A DNA stretch of 64,000 nucleotides from NCBI RefSeq assembly GCF_000803065.1, contig NZ_JSXI01000063.1, forward strand, positions 211,805 through 275,804. Direction: 5' to 3'. Every line of letters starts with the position of its first letter. Positions within the stretch are counted from its first letter, which is position 1. Source of the DNA: Sphingomonas sp. ERG5 (GTDB taxonomy: Bacteria; Pseudomonadota; Alphaproteobacteria; Sphingomonadales; Sphingomonadaceae). The notes under the pieces are model-generated. The model searched no databases and was not told the DNA's origin. It saw only the letters and a program-made list of their open reading frames with translations. Shown here one piece after another: positions 16,034 to 24,575 of this stretch. The position numbers and the translations under genes were made by a program.

Positions 16034-16096
16034 GAGTTTGATCCAGCAAGACGGCACCGGGCCGGTGCCGAGCCTCAGTGCAGCTGGATCAAACTC
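16034..16096. terminator. Nested inverted repeat between convergent genes
   Basis: Outer arms GAGTTTGATCCAGC (16034-16047) and GCTGGATCAAACTC (16083-16096) are a perfect 14-bp pair. An inner 9-bp pair, CGGCACCGG/CCGGTGCCG, lies at 16052-16070. The element lies between the convergent receptor and XRE genes and touches the XRE stop codon. A bidirectional terminator is the simplest reading, though no T-run follows. Confidence 0.5.
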
Positions 16097-16893
16097 TAGC
16101 GGTCGCCGCTTGCCAAAGCCCTGACCATCTCCGCCGTCGCATCGTCGGCGGGGAAGAAGGTCTCCAGCGTCAATTCCGACAGGGTCACGTCCTGCGCCGT
16201 GCCGAACACCGTCGTGGTGCTGAGGAAACTCAGCACCCGGTCGCCCATCAGCAGCTTCATCGGCACCGCGATTCCGCCCAGATCCTGCGGCTTGGCATCG
16301 GCCATCGGCGGCGCGGGATAGCTTTCCAGTTCGGCGACCAGATCGTCGAGCCCGGAATCGCTTGCCGCCTGGGCCTGGCGCTTCAAACGCGAGATCAGAT
16401 GGTGGCGCCACTCCGCCAGATTGACGATCTGCGCCGCCAGCCCGTCGGGATGCAGCGCGAGGCGCATGACATTGGGCACCCCCGCGAGCAGCGCGGGCGA
16501 CACCGTCGCGAGCAGCGGCGCGACGCCGCGGTTCGCCGCGATCAGGTTCCAGCACCGGTCGACCACCAGAGCGGGCCAGGGCTCATGCCCGGCGAGGATC
16601 AGATCGACCGCGCGGCGCGCGCCGGCCATTTCCGGGTCGTCGAGCGAGCGCTCGCCGAACAGGGGCGCGAAGCCGGCGGCGGTGAGCAACAGGTTGCGCT
16701 CGCGCATCGGCATCTCGAGCTGTTCGGACAGGCGCAGCACCATCTCGCGGCTCGGGCGGGCGCGGCCGGTTTCGAGGAAGCTCAGATGGCGCGCGGAAAT
16801 CTCCGTATCGAGCGCGAGATCGAGCTGGCTCATACGCCGCTTCTGGCGCCATTCGCGCAACTGATCCCCGACATTTCGTGCAGCAACCGCCAT
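16096..16893 (-). CDS. XRE-family regulator with MmyB-like ligand-binding domain
   Basis: This 265-residue protein has an N-terminal XRE helix-turn-helix (LREWRQKRRMSQLDLALDTEISARHLSFLETGRARPS). Its C-terminal region has the MmyB-type fold, recognisable from WPALVVDRCWNLIAANRGVAPLL and ESYPAPP. ATG 16893 is chosen because AGAGGAG precedes it at a suitable distance. MmyB-type regulators commonly repress an adjacent dehydrogenase or membrane protein gene in response to a hydrophobic ligand. Here the divergent gene at 17013 is the probable target, across a palindrome at 16943-16959. Confidence 0.85.
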   Translation of the reverse strand: MAVAARNVGDQLREWRQKRRMSQLDLALDTEISARHLSFLETGRARPSREMVLRLSEQLEMPMRERNLLLTAAGFAPLFGERSLDDPEMAGARRAVDLILAGHEPWPALVVDRCWNLIAANRGVAPLLATVSPALLAGVPNVMRLALHPDGLAAQIVNLAEWRHHLISRLKRQAQAASDSGLDDLVAELESYPAPPMADAKPQDLGGIAVPMKLLMGDRVLSFLSTTTVFGTAQDVTLSELTLETFFPADDATAEMVRALASGDR

Positions 16894-16942
16894 GGTCTTT
16901 CTCCTCTGTGCCGACCCTAGGCCCGGCACTCGATCTCCGGCC

Positions 16943-16959
16943 ATTACCTGTCAGGTAAT
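16943..16959. promoter_or_regulatory. Palindromic operator ATTACCTG-T-CAGGTAAT
   Basis: A perfect 8-bp inverted repeat with one central base lies midway between the divergent XRE gene and membrane-protein gene, about 50 bases from each start. Further half-sites occur as ctacctc near 16966-16972 and gaggtaat at 17004-17011, the latter overlapping the ribosome binding site of the 17013 gene. It is probably the XRE regulator's site. Confidence 0.6.
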
Positions 16960-17012
16960 CGACGCAACTACCTCGGTCAGCAAAAAGGCCCGTGTCAACA
17001 ACGGAGGTAATC

Positions 17013-17408
17013 ATGACCGACACGACCCTATCGACCGTCCGCCGCATCCTTGGCCTTGATGCACTCACCTGCCTGCTCGCCGGTGCGGTGATGAGCCTTG
17101 GCGCCGGCATGCTTGCCGAACCGACCGGCCTTCACCCGACCCTGTTGCTGGTCGCCGGATGCAGCCTGTTCCCGGTCGCCGCGCTGTTCGCCTGGATGGC
17201 GAAGACCAGCCTGCTGAATGCGCCGCTCGTGCTGCTGGCGGTGGTCGGCAACATCGCCTGGGTCGCGGCGAGCATCGCCGTCGTGATGCTGACCGAACCG
17301 ACCGCGTTCGGCACGGCCTTTGTGCTTGCCCAAGCGCTGGTCGTGGCGGGCCTTGCGTGGCTCGAGTTCAAGACGCGGCCCGGGGTTCGTGCAACCGCCA
17401 CCGCCTGA
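17013..17408 (+). CDS. Four-helix integral membrane protein
   Basis: This 131-residue protein has four hydrophobic segments at about residues 13-35, 43-63, 72-93 and 98-118, a short basic N-terminus and a polar tail. I see no catalytic or channel motif. ATG 17013 is preceded by GGAGG at 17003-17007. It is transcribed divergently from the XRE/MmyB-type regulator, and its ribosome binding site overlaps a half-site of the palindrome, which suggests tight repression. The function is unknown. Confidence 0.75.
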   Translation: MTDTTLSTVRRILGLDALTCLLAGAVMSLGAGMLAEPTGLHPTLLLVAGCSLFPVAALFAWMAKTSLLNAPLVLLAVVGNIAWVAASIAVVMLTEPTAFGTAFVLAQALVVAGLAWLEFKTRPGVRATATA

Positions 17409-17457
17409 TACAGGGCTGGCAACAGGGATGGCGGCTCCATGCGGGGCCGCCATTGCC

Positions 17458-19092
17458 TTATTCCACGCCCGACGCCAGCCAGCCGCGATAATGGATCACC
17501 GGCCCGATCAGCGGCAGCGCGATCGGCACGTCGAAATGAAAGCGGCTCTCCGCCGCCCATTCCCGCGCGACCGTGCGCGGCGCAAGCGACAAGGGCAATG
17601 GAATCCGCCAGATCGACCAATGCCGCATGATCATGGTCAGGCCCTGCTCATCCCCGGGCAGATCGAAATGGAAGCGCAACGGCCCGAAACGCTCGACGAT
17701 CCGATCCCCTTCCTCGCCGAGATTGCTGTGAAAGGCCTGCCCCGAAAAGGTCCGTGTCCAACGCTCCACGCCCTGCTCTTCGCGGAATCCGACATGCAAT
17801 TCATGCTCGCCCGCCCTGGGAAATCCCATCAGCGCCCCGACCAGCCGCGCCAGCGGATGCGTGCCACGCTCGACCGTCGCGCGCCCCTGTGCGCCGCCGT
17901 CACGTAGCACCTCGTGCATCCGGCGCACCTCGTCCGGCAGTCGGGCGAAGGCGTCACCCATCACCCGTTGATAGAGCGGCGCCGGCTGCGCGATCTGTCG
18001 CGTCTCGTGGCGGATCGCCATGGGGGCAAAGACCGGCTCGAAATCCGCCAGCGCCAGCATCGGTCCCGCATCGCGCGCGCCGGGCGCCAGTTCCTTCGCC
18101 ACGATCCGCTCGGCGAGCAATGCGGCGGCGAGCGTCGGGATTTCGGGGCCATCGCCGGCGCTCGCGATCAGCGTCCAGCGCCGCTCGACCCGCTTGCCGC
18201 CGGCCAGGCCGAACAGCCGCACCACCATCCCCGACCGGTCCGATCCCCAGCCTGCCATCCGCCGCTGCAGCGGCAACAGCCACGACGCCAGCCCCGACAG
18301 CGACCTGATCCAGCGCCACCGCACCAGCCAGCTCGCCAGCCACAGCGTCGCATTCTGCACCGCCAGTTCGGTCCCGGCGCGGAAAATGACCGCCGGTTTG
18401 CCCGGCAACCGGTCGGGCAGCAGATCGAGATCGGGTATATCGGCCAGCGCGACCAGCCGCCGCCCCAGGGTCGTGCCGTCATCGAGCACGAAACGTTCGC
18501 TGCCCATTTCCTGCCAGCCAAAGGCGCGCGCCCAACGCTGGCCACGCCATAGCGTCAGCGGTTTGCCGGCATAGCTCAGAATCGCGGCGGCGACCGATGC
18601 GCCCGCCGCCGCGCGATTGGACGCGCTGATCGCCATCTCGATCGACATGATTTGCTCCATGCCCGTCGCGAGATCGCGGACCACCGCACTGGACAGAGCA
18701 GGCACGCTCGACGCGCCCGACACGGCGACCACCCCGGCCTGCCGCGCCGCCGCATCGAGCGTTCCGATCCCAACGACAAAGGCGCGGCCATCGGCCAGGT
18801 CGAGATAATCGATCCCGGCGGTGATGCACGCCTCGACCACATGATAGCCGCTGGTCTGGAACGGCCCGGCGGCATCGATCAGCAAGTCGGGCCGATGCTC
18901 CGCCAGTATCGCGGCAAGATCGCCATCGCGGTCCGCCTCGACCGGGCTGCAATTGGGCATCGTGCTGCAGAACGCGGCAGCCTTGTCGACATGCCGGCCC
19001 GCGACAAGCACCTTATGCCCCCGTATGGACAGTCGTCGCGACAGCCGCGCGCCGAACCCGCCATAGCCGCCCAGAATCAGCACGACGCTCAC
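17458..19092 (-). CDS. Saccharopine-dehydrogenase-like NAD(P)-binding protein with DUF4166 domain
   Basis: This 544-residue protein begins with a Rossmann motif (VVLILGGYGGFGARLSRRL) and continues with a saccharopine-dehydrogenase-like domain: DLLIDAAGPFQTSGYHVVEACITAGIDYLDLADGR. The C-terminal part from about residue 370 matches DUF4166 in style (LARLVGALMGFPRAGEHELHV, then WTRTFSGQAFHSNL). It likely oxidises or reduces an unknown substrate, since the domain name does not imply lysine metabolism. GTG 19092 is the start and overlaps the stop of the upstream DCC-family gene (GTGA), so the two are translationally coupled. Confidence 0.82.
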   Translation of the reverse strand: MSVVLILGGYGGFGARLSRRLSIRGHKVLVAGRHVDKAAAFCSTMPNCSPVEADRDGDLAAILAEHRPDLLIDAAGPFQTSGYHVVEACITAGIDYLDLADGRAFVVGIGTLDAAARQAGVVAVSGASSVPALSSAVVRDLATGMEQIMSIEMAISASNRAAAGASVAAAILSYAGKPLTLWRGQRWARAFGWQEMGSERFVLDDGTTLGRRLVALADIPDLDLLPDRLPGKPAVIFRAGTELAVQNATLWLASWLVRWRWIRSLSGLASWLLPLQRRMAGWGSDRSGMVVRLFGLAGGKRVERRWTLIASAGDGPEIPTLAAALLAERIVAKELAPGARDAGPMLALADFEPVFAPMAIRHETRQIAQPAPLYQRVMGDAFARLPDEVRRMHEVLRDGGAQGRATVERGTHPLARLVGALMGFPRAGEHELHVGFREEQGVERWTRTFSGQAFHSNLGEEGDRIVERFGPLRFHFDLPGDEQGLTMIMRHWSIWRIPLPLSLAPRTVAREWAAESRFHFDVPIALPLIGPVIHYRGWLASGVE

Positions 19093-19514
19093 AGCACGCG
19101 GTTCCGATCCGCGGGCGAAGGCAGCCAGCATGTCTCGCGCTGGCCGAACCAGCGATAGCGGTTGCGCGCGACCAGCCGGTAGATCGGGTCGCGGATGACA
19201 TGCGGCACGAGGCGCAGCACGACGGCGGCGCGCCACGGCCAGCCACACCCCGACCAGATCGCGATCACCGCATCGGAATTCATCGACACCCGGTCGCCAT
19301 CGACCAGGATCAGCGTTTCGGGCTGTGTCGGATCGATGCCGTGCGCGCGGTACAACGCGTCGCCGACCGGCCCCTGCATCGAGGCGAGCCGGAAATGATG
19401 CCGACGGTCATGGCGCAGCACGAACCGGGCATTGGCCGCGCACAGCACGCACAGGGCATCGAACACGATGATCGGACCGTCCCGGGTGATCGTCGCAAGG
19501 TCGGCAGGCTGCAT
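19089..19514 (-). CDS. DCC-family thiol-disulfide oxidoreductase-like protein (DUF393)
   Basis: This 141-residue protein carries the signature DALCVLCAANARFVLRHD (D-x-L-C-x-x-C) near residues 19-36 and ends with the family tail YRLVARNRYRWFG. DUF393 proteins are predicted thiol-disulfide oxidoreductases with a thioredoxin-like fold. It is coupled to the downstream DUF4166 dehydrogenase-like gene. That pairing suggests one pathway, but no substrate can be named. Confidence 0.85.
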   Translation of the reverse strand: MQPADLATITRDGPIIVFDALCVLCAANARFVLRHDRRHHFRLASMQGPVGDALYRAHGIDPTQPETLILVDGDRVSMNSDAVIAIWSGCGWPWRAAVVLRLVPHVIRDPIYRLVARNRYRWFGQRETCWLPSPADRNRVL

Positions 19515-19613
19515 CCGGGTGTTAAGCCCGTGACCGGCGCGGCTGTCCAGACATGTTCCGCGCGCGACATTGGACCGATGGCGAAGATGGCGTTCCGGCC
19601 CTACGATGCGCCC

Positions 19614-20237
19614 ATGATCACGCTACGCCGCTACCAGCCGGCTGACCTGGAGTCGCTATACGCCATTTCGCTGGCCACGGGCGAAGCGGGATCGGACGCA
19701 TCGCACCTCTATGCCGACAAGCGGTTGATCGGCCTCATCTATTCAGCGCCATACGCAGTGCTGAAGCCGGACTTGGCGCTGGTCGCGGAAGATGATCAGG
19801 GCATCGCCGGATATGCCCTCGGCGTGCCGGACACGCGGTCCTGGGAGGATCATCTGGAGCAAGCCTGGTGGCCGGCGTTGCGGTTGCGCTATCCCGATCC
19901 CGGGCCGACGCCGCAGGAAGGATGGAGCGCCGACCAGCGCCGCCAGTTCATGATCCATCACCCCGGACGAACGCCACAAGAGATTGTCGCCGCTTTCCCG
20001 GCACATCTGCACCTGAATTTGCTGCCCCGATCGCAGGGACGCGGACATGGCGCCGCCCTGCTGGATGCATGGCTGACTGAAGCTGGCTCCGACGGCGTGG
20101 ACGCCATCCATGTCGGCGTCAATCGAGGCAATTCACGCGCGGTCCGGTTCTGGCGGAAGGCGGGCTTCGCAGACATCACGCCGCCGGAGAGCGTCGATTC
20201 CCGGACGATCTGGATGGGCAGGCGCCAGGACAGCTAA
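19614..20237 (+). CDS. GNAT family N-acetyltransferase
   Basis: This 207-residue protein starts at ATG 19614 (MITLRRYQPADLESLYAISL). It has a long acceptor region (HLYADKRLIGLIYSAPYAVL and LALVAEDDQGIAGYALGVPD) and the acetyl-CoA motif LPRSQGRGHGAALLDAWL near residues 140-157, followed by VNRGNSRAVRFWRKAGF. The pattern is reminiscent of the acetyltransferase-like domain associated with O-GlcNAc hydrolases. The acceptor is unknown. The start is the first one that fits the domain; longer in-frame starts would overlap the DCC gene on the other strand. Confidence 0.8.
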   Translation: MITLRRYQPADLESLYAISLATGEAGSDASHLYADKRLIGLIYSAPYAVLKPDLALVAEDDQGIAGYALGVPDTRSWEDHLEQAWWPALRLRYPDPGPTPQEGWSADQRRQFMIHHPGRTPQEIVAAFPAHLHLNLLPRSQGRGHGAALLDAWLTEAGSDGVDAIHVGVNRGNSRAVRFWRKAGFADITPPESVDSRTIWMGRRQDS

Positions 20238-20400
20238 AGCGTCGAGCGCAGTATCGGACGCCCGCATGGCGGCTGGGGCCATGCACCAAGCCAGTGCACC
20301 GGCCGGGCAACGGCAATCCTGTTCTCGACACGAAGAAAGAGCGCGGCGGCATTGGGGCACTTCGCGTTCGAGTCAGGCGGCATTGAGTGGATTTCCCACC

Positions 20401-20483
20401 GTCATCGCCACGAAAGTGGGGATCCCGCTTCTTTTTCTAGCTTCGGAGCAAGGCAGCGGGATCCCGGCTTTCGCGGGGATGAC
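20401..20483. repeat. REP-like imperfect inverted repeat (intergenic)
   Basis: The left arm starts gtcatcgccacgaaagtggg (20401) and runs on to gatcccgctt. The right arm, agcgggatcccggctttcgc onward (20455-20483), is its near reverse complement. The arms are about 29 bp around a 25-base loop. It is the only structure in the otherwise gene-free 20238-20548 interval. Elements of this type are dispersed in many sphingomonad genomes. Confidence 0.6.
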
Positions 20484-20548
20484 AGTAGCGGCTCAACCAG
20501 ATGCTACGTCGCGCTCTGTCAAAGCGCCCCGGCCCGAGGGCACCACGC

Positions 20549-21427
20549 CTATCCCTTGGCCAGTTGCTCATATGCCACGCGCTGCAACGCGACCGCTTCG
20601 CTCGGCGAGATGCCCAGTTCGTCCGCGGCGCGTTCCTTGTCGCCAAGCGTGCGTGGGTCGATGCCAGTGATCTTTCCGAACACCATCAGCGCCTCGAGAT
20701 AATAGCCATAGGTGCTGCCGTGATACTGGTCATAAGTCCACAGATCGACCTGGCCGAAGGGCTTGCCGTCATAGGGATTGGGGTCGGCCACGCCCTCGCC
20801 CATCGCGCGGGTCCAGGCTTCACCGACCGGGATTACGCCGTCGATGTCGCGCGACGATCGTTTCGCCAGATCCGACGCCGCGCGCAGGTCGGCGGTCATC
20901 ACGGTGACCGGCTTGCCCAGCCACGGGCTCTTTTTCTTGTACACCATGTCGGCGCGCGCCCAGGTCGCGATCAGTTCGACATCGACCGCCGGATTGGCGG
21001 CGGTGAACATCGCGGCAAGCAGCCCGGCATTGGCGACATGCACTCGCGGATCGCCCGGTGCGTCGCGGTCGAGCACGCTATGGCCCTGCAGGATGACCAC
21101 GTCCCACGCCCGGTTGAGCAGTGCGCGCTTGGTCTGGAAATGGCGGTCGAGGCCCTGGCCACCGATCGTCTCCAGGCTGACGGCGTAGTTCAACCCGGCC
21201 TGTTCGGTGAAGGTCTTGAACAGCGCCGGCATGCCGCCGACGCGTTCATTGTTGAGGTCGGTCACCGCGTCGCCGCGGTAATAATGCACCGCCGAATGGC
21301 CACCATAGGTAAAGCTGTTACCGACGAACAGGATCGTGCGCGGTTTTTGCTGTGCGGCGGCGGGCGCGACGCCTGCCTCCAGCACCGCCAATGCCAGACC
21401 CGCCTTCAGCAACAGCTTGATCATCAT
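20549..21427 (-). CDS. Secreted SGNH/GDSL-type hydrolase (DUF4886-like)
   Basis: This 292-residue protein has a signal peptide (residues 1-26, cleavage after APAAAQ). A block I motif, TILFVGNSFTYGG, supplies the probable nucleophilic serine. Later blocks are VILQGHSVLDRD, which may position other catalytic groups, and WTYDQYHGSTYGYYLEAL, which may hold the catalytic Asp/His pair (D-x-x-H). SGNH enzymes are esterases or lipases of carbohydrate or lipid esters. It lies 9 bases after the 1039-residue TonB receptor in the dctA operon. Periplasmic or extracellular ester hydrolysis of the imported compound is a reasonable guess. Confidence 0.78.
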   Translation of the reverse strand: MMIKLLLKAGLALAVLEAGVAPAAAQQKPRTILFVGNSFTYGGHSAVHYYRGDAVTDLNNERVGGMPALFKTFTEQAGLNYAVSLETIGGQGLDRHFQTKRALLNRAWDVVILQGHSVLDRDAPGDPRVHVANAGLLAAMFTAANPAVDVELIATWARADMVYKKKSPWLGKPVTVMTADLRAASDLAKRSSRDIDGVIPVGEAWTRAMGEGVADPNPYDGKPFGQVDLWTYDQYHGSTYGYYLEALMVFGKITGIDPRTLGDKERAADELGISPSEAVALQRVAYEQLAKG

Positions 21428-21436
21428 GTCGTCCCT

Positions 21437-24400
21437 TTAGAATCGCTTGCCGATAGTGACATAAAGCTGGCGGCCATAGGGGCTGTAAAGCGACCCCAGA
21501 TAGCCGTCCGCCGTGATCGGCGGCTGTTTATCGAACAGGTTGCGCGCACCGAGCCGGATGCGCGTGCCGTCCAGCGCGCCGCCCTTGAAGCGATATTGCG
21601 CGTACAGATTGAACGTCGTCTGACCGTCGACGACATAGGGGTTGCCCTTATTGTCGAGGAAGCTGGTGTCGTAGACCGAGCTGATCAGATTGGCGAAGCC
21701 GCCGACCTGGATCTGATCGAGCGTCCAGGTCAGCGACCCGGTCACGCGCCATTTCGGCTTGCCGCGCACCTGGATCAGATCGCTCGCATCGGTCAGCGGG
21801 GTGGCGACATTGATGTCGCCCGCCGCACGCGCATCGAACAGCGCCTGTACCGACGGCGGCGTGTCGCGCGAATATTTGGTCAGCCGCGCGGCGTTGATCG
21901 ACAGGTCGAAATCGCCGATCCCGGTCTTCTTGACGTTGTAGAGCAGCGCGAGATCGATGCCCTGCACCGTTTGCGGCAACAGATTGACGAACTGATCGCG
22001 AATCTGCGTCACGGCGCCCGCCGGGGTCAGGCCGGTGCCGTTGAAAAATGTCATGTCGTCGGCATTCGGTGCAGCGCGGATCACATTGGGATTGCTCGAT
22101 CCCTTCATGCGCAGGAGATAATCGAGCACCAGTGCGTTCTGTGTGCCGAACTGGCCGACAATGCCGACCTGGCTGATCGACCAGAAATCGGCAGTCAGCG
22201 TCAGCTTGCCGAAGCGGCGCGGCCACAGCTTTGGCTCAAGGACGGTACCGACGCTCCAGTTGGTGCTGTTCTCGGGCTTCAGATCGGGATTGCCGCTGAC
22301 GAAGATCGAAAAGCTGACGGTGCGCTGGCAGCCGGGAAAATCCGGAATACGGGGCTTGGGCACCGCGCGCAGATCGGCTTCGCAACGATAGGAATCGATG
22401 GCCGATCCGAGCCGTGAATATTGCTCCGTCTTGGTCTGTTCGAGGTTCGGCGCGCGGAAGCCCTTGGACCAGGAACCGCGCAGCCGGATCCCGTCGACCA
22501 GATCCCAGGCCGCAGCGATCTTCGGCTTCGCGACCGATCCGAAGTCGCTGTAATGCTCATAACGCCCGGCGAGTTGTACGTCGAAGCGGCGGACCAGCGG
22601 GATGTTCATGTCCGGGCCGACGACCGGCACCGCCAGCTCGGCAAAGCCGGAGAGCACGGTGCGGGCGCCCTGTGTGCTCGGCGTCGGGCTGACTGCGGCG
22701 ACGTTGCTGAGCGAGGTTTCGCCGGTCACCGAATCCTTGAAGACAATGTTGCCGTTGAGGTTGGCGTCGCGCTCGTCGCGCTGGGTTTCGTGTCGCGCCT
22801 CGACCCCGAAGGCGATACCCAGATCGCCGCCGGGCAAGCGGAGCAGGTCGGGCCGCGACAGTTTGAAATCGGCCAGGCTGAGCGTGGTGGTCGATTGCCG
22901 GCGCAGCTTGAACTTGATTGCGTCGATCGCCGCCTGCGACGAGGGGTTGCAGTCGCCGATGGTCGGCGTCTTCGAGCAGCCGCCATTGAACGGGTTGTAC
23001 GCATCGGGCGTGGACAGTGCGAGGCTGCGCTGCAGCGCGGTCATGTCGATCGCGTCCGAGCGGTCGGTCGCCTGCGCCTTGGAATAGAGCACGGCGGTGT
23101 CGAAATCGAAGCTGCCGATCCTGCCCTTCAGCCCGCCGAGGAAGCGTGCCTGCCAATTCTTCACATCGACATATTGCGGCCCGGTATCGACGAAGCGATA
23201 GGTCGATAGCCGCACCGGAAGCCCCGCGATCGGTACGTTGGTCAGGCCGGGGATGCGGTTCGGATTGAGCGTGCCATTGGCGAAGGTCACCGGACCGAAC
23301 GGATTCCAGTAATTGCTCGCCGGGACGACGATCGCGTTGAGATTGATCGTCGGCGGCTGGATCGCGTGCGTCTCGGCCTGGTAATAGCCGATCTCGGTAT
23401 AGGCGGTGACGGTATCGCTGATGTCGATATGTGCGGTCAGGAAGCTGTTGTAGCGCTGAATGCTCGGCGAGACGGTGGTGCCGATCGCGCCGTCGAACCG
23501 CTCCTCGCGCAGCGCCCCCGCGGTCGCGCGCGTGCCTGAGCCATAACAGGTGTCGGCATTGACCGCGACCAGGCAACCCGGGCTGGTGATCGACTGGGTA
23601 TGGAATGCACCGGCCAGGCTGGTGAGCGACGTTGCGCCCGCCTTGATCGTGCCCGGGCCGCCAACGACCGCGAAATTGGCCCAGGGCGACTGCGTCGCGC
23701 GCCCGTCCGAGCCGAGGTTGGGAGCGAATCTGGGATCGTCCGCGAAATAGGAGCGCAGGTCGGCGGTCGCGGTATAGGGCTGATCCTCGGCGAGCTGCGC
23801 GGTGCGCCTGGTATAATCGACGAACAGCGAGATGTTGCCGCGCCCGTCAGCGAAATTGGTGCCGCCGAACGCGGTCACCTCATATTCCTTGCGGTGCGTA
23901 CCCTCGGCATATTGATAGCGGCCATCGACCGTCAGGCCCTGGAAATCGGTCTTGGTCACGGTGTTGACGACGCCGGCAACCGCATCCGCGCCATAGATGG
24001 CGGCGGCGCCGTCGCGCAGGATTTCGAGCCGCTCGATACCCGCGACGGGAAGCGCGTTGGAATTATAGCCAAGCACGGGAACATTGCCCTCGCCGGCCTG
24101 GCTGGACGGATGCTGCACCAGGCGGCGACCGTTGAGCAGCACCAATGTGTTGCCGGTGCCAAGGTTGCGCAAATTGATCGAATTGACGTCGCCGCGCGCG
24201 GCATTGCTGGTCTGCGGGTTGTTCGACGGATTGAAGCTGACATCGCCCATTTGCGGGATCGAGCGGATCAAATCGTCGCCCGACAGCGCGCCGGTCGCAT
24301 CGATCTCCTTCGCGCTGACCACCGTCACCGGCAATGCCGCGGTTGAGCTGGCGCCCTTGATCTGCGAGCCGACCACGACGATGTCGCCCTCGGGCTGCGG

Positions 24401-24556
24401 TGTCGCCGCGTCGTCCGGGAGGGTCTCCGGCGCTGCCGCTTGCGCACTGTTCTCGATCGGCTGCGGCGGCGCCTCCTGTGCAAAGGCGATGCCCGAAATG
24501 GTCAGCGCAATCAGCCCTGTTCCCGCGCGAAGCGCGGCACGAAGCCCCCTGGTCAT
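21437..24556 (-). CDS. Large TonB-dependent receptor in the dctA operon
   Basis: This 1039-residue outer-membrane receptor has a signal peptide to about residue 26 (ISGIAFAQEA), then a Pro/Ala/Glu-rich linker with the TonB-box-like GDIVVVGSQIKG. The plug contains VTVVSAKEIDATGALSGDDLIRSIPQ and IERLEILRDGAAAIYGADAVAGVVN, and a long barrel ends LYVTIGKRF. The LxILRDGAAAIYG plug form is typical of receptors for carbohydrates or other organic nutrients rather than siderophores. It starts 19 bases after the dctA stop and ends 9 bases before the SGNH hydrolase, so the three genes form one transcription unit. Confidence 0.92.
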   Translation of the reverse strand: MTRGLRAALRAGTGLIALTISGIAFAQEAPPQPIENSAQAAAPETLPDDAATPQPEGDIVVVGSQIKGASSTAALPVTVVSAKEIDATGALSGDDLIRSIPQMGDVSFNPSNNPQTSNAARGDVNSINLRNLGTGNTLVLLNGRRLVQHPSSQAGEGNVPVLGYNSNALPVAGIERLEILRDGAAAIYGADAVAGVVNTVTKTDFQGLTVDGRYQYAEGTHRKEYEVTAFGGTNFADGRGNISLFVDYTRRTAQLAEDQPYTATADLRSYFADDPRFAPNLGSDGRATQSPWANFAVVGGPGTIKAGATSLTSLAGAFHTQSITSPGCLVAVNADTCYGSGTRATAGALREERFDGAIGTTVSPSIQRYNSFLTAHIDISDTVTAYTEIGYYQAETHAIQPPTINLNAIVVPASNYWNPFGPVTFANGTLNPNRIPGLTNVPIAGLPVRLSTYRFVDTGPQYVDVKNWQARFLGGLKGRIGSFDFDTAVLYSKAQATDRSDAIDMTALQRSLALSTPDAYNPFNGGCSKTPTIGDCNPSSQAAIDAIKFKLRRQSTTTLSLADFKLSRPDLLRLPGGDLGIAFGVEARHETQRDERDANLNGNIVFKDSVTGETSLSNVAAVSPTPSTQGARTVLSGFAELAVPVVGPDMNIPLVRRFDVQLAGRYEHYSDFGSVAKPKIAAAWDLVDGIRLRGSWSKGFRAPNLEQTKTEQYSRLGSAIDSYRCEADLRAVPKPRIPDFPGCQRTVSFSIFVSGNPDLKPENSTNWSVGTVLEPKLWPRRFGKLTLTADFWSISQVGIVGQFGTQNALVLDYLLRMKGSSNPNVIRAAPNADDMTFFNGTGLTPAGAVTQIRDQFVNLLPQTVQGIDLALLYNVKKTGIGDFDLSINAARLTKYSRDTPPSVQALFDARAAGDINVATPLTDASDLIQVRGKPKWRVTGSLTWTLDQIQVGGFANLISSVYDTSFLDNKGNPYVVDGQTTFNLYAQYRFKGGALDGTRIRLGARNLFDKQPPITADGYLGSLYSPYGRQLYVTIGKRF

Positions 24557-24575
24557 ATATATCCTCCCCGGTCGA

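Noticed and set aside
16034..16047. Similarity of GAGTTTGATCCAGC to the start of 16S rRNA
   Set aside because: Only about 11 bases match before divergence, and the sequence recurs as the reverse complement 35 bases away. It is an inverted repeat, not rRNA.
20501..22417. Plus-strand open frame of about 638 codons opposite the SGNH and receptor genes
   Set aside because: It runs across two convincing minus-strand genes and their junction, and its composition is typical of antisense frames.
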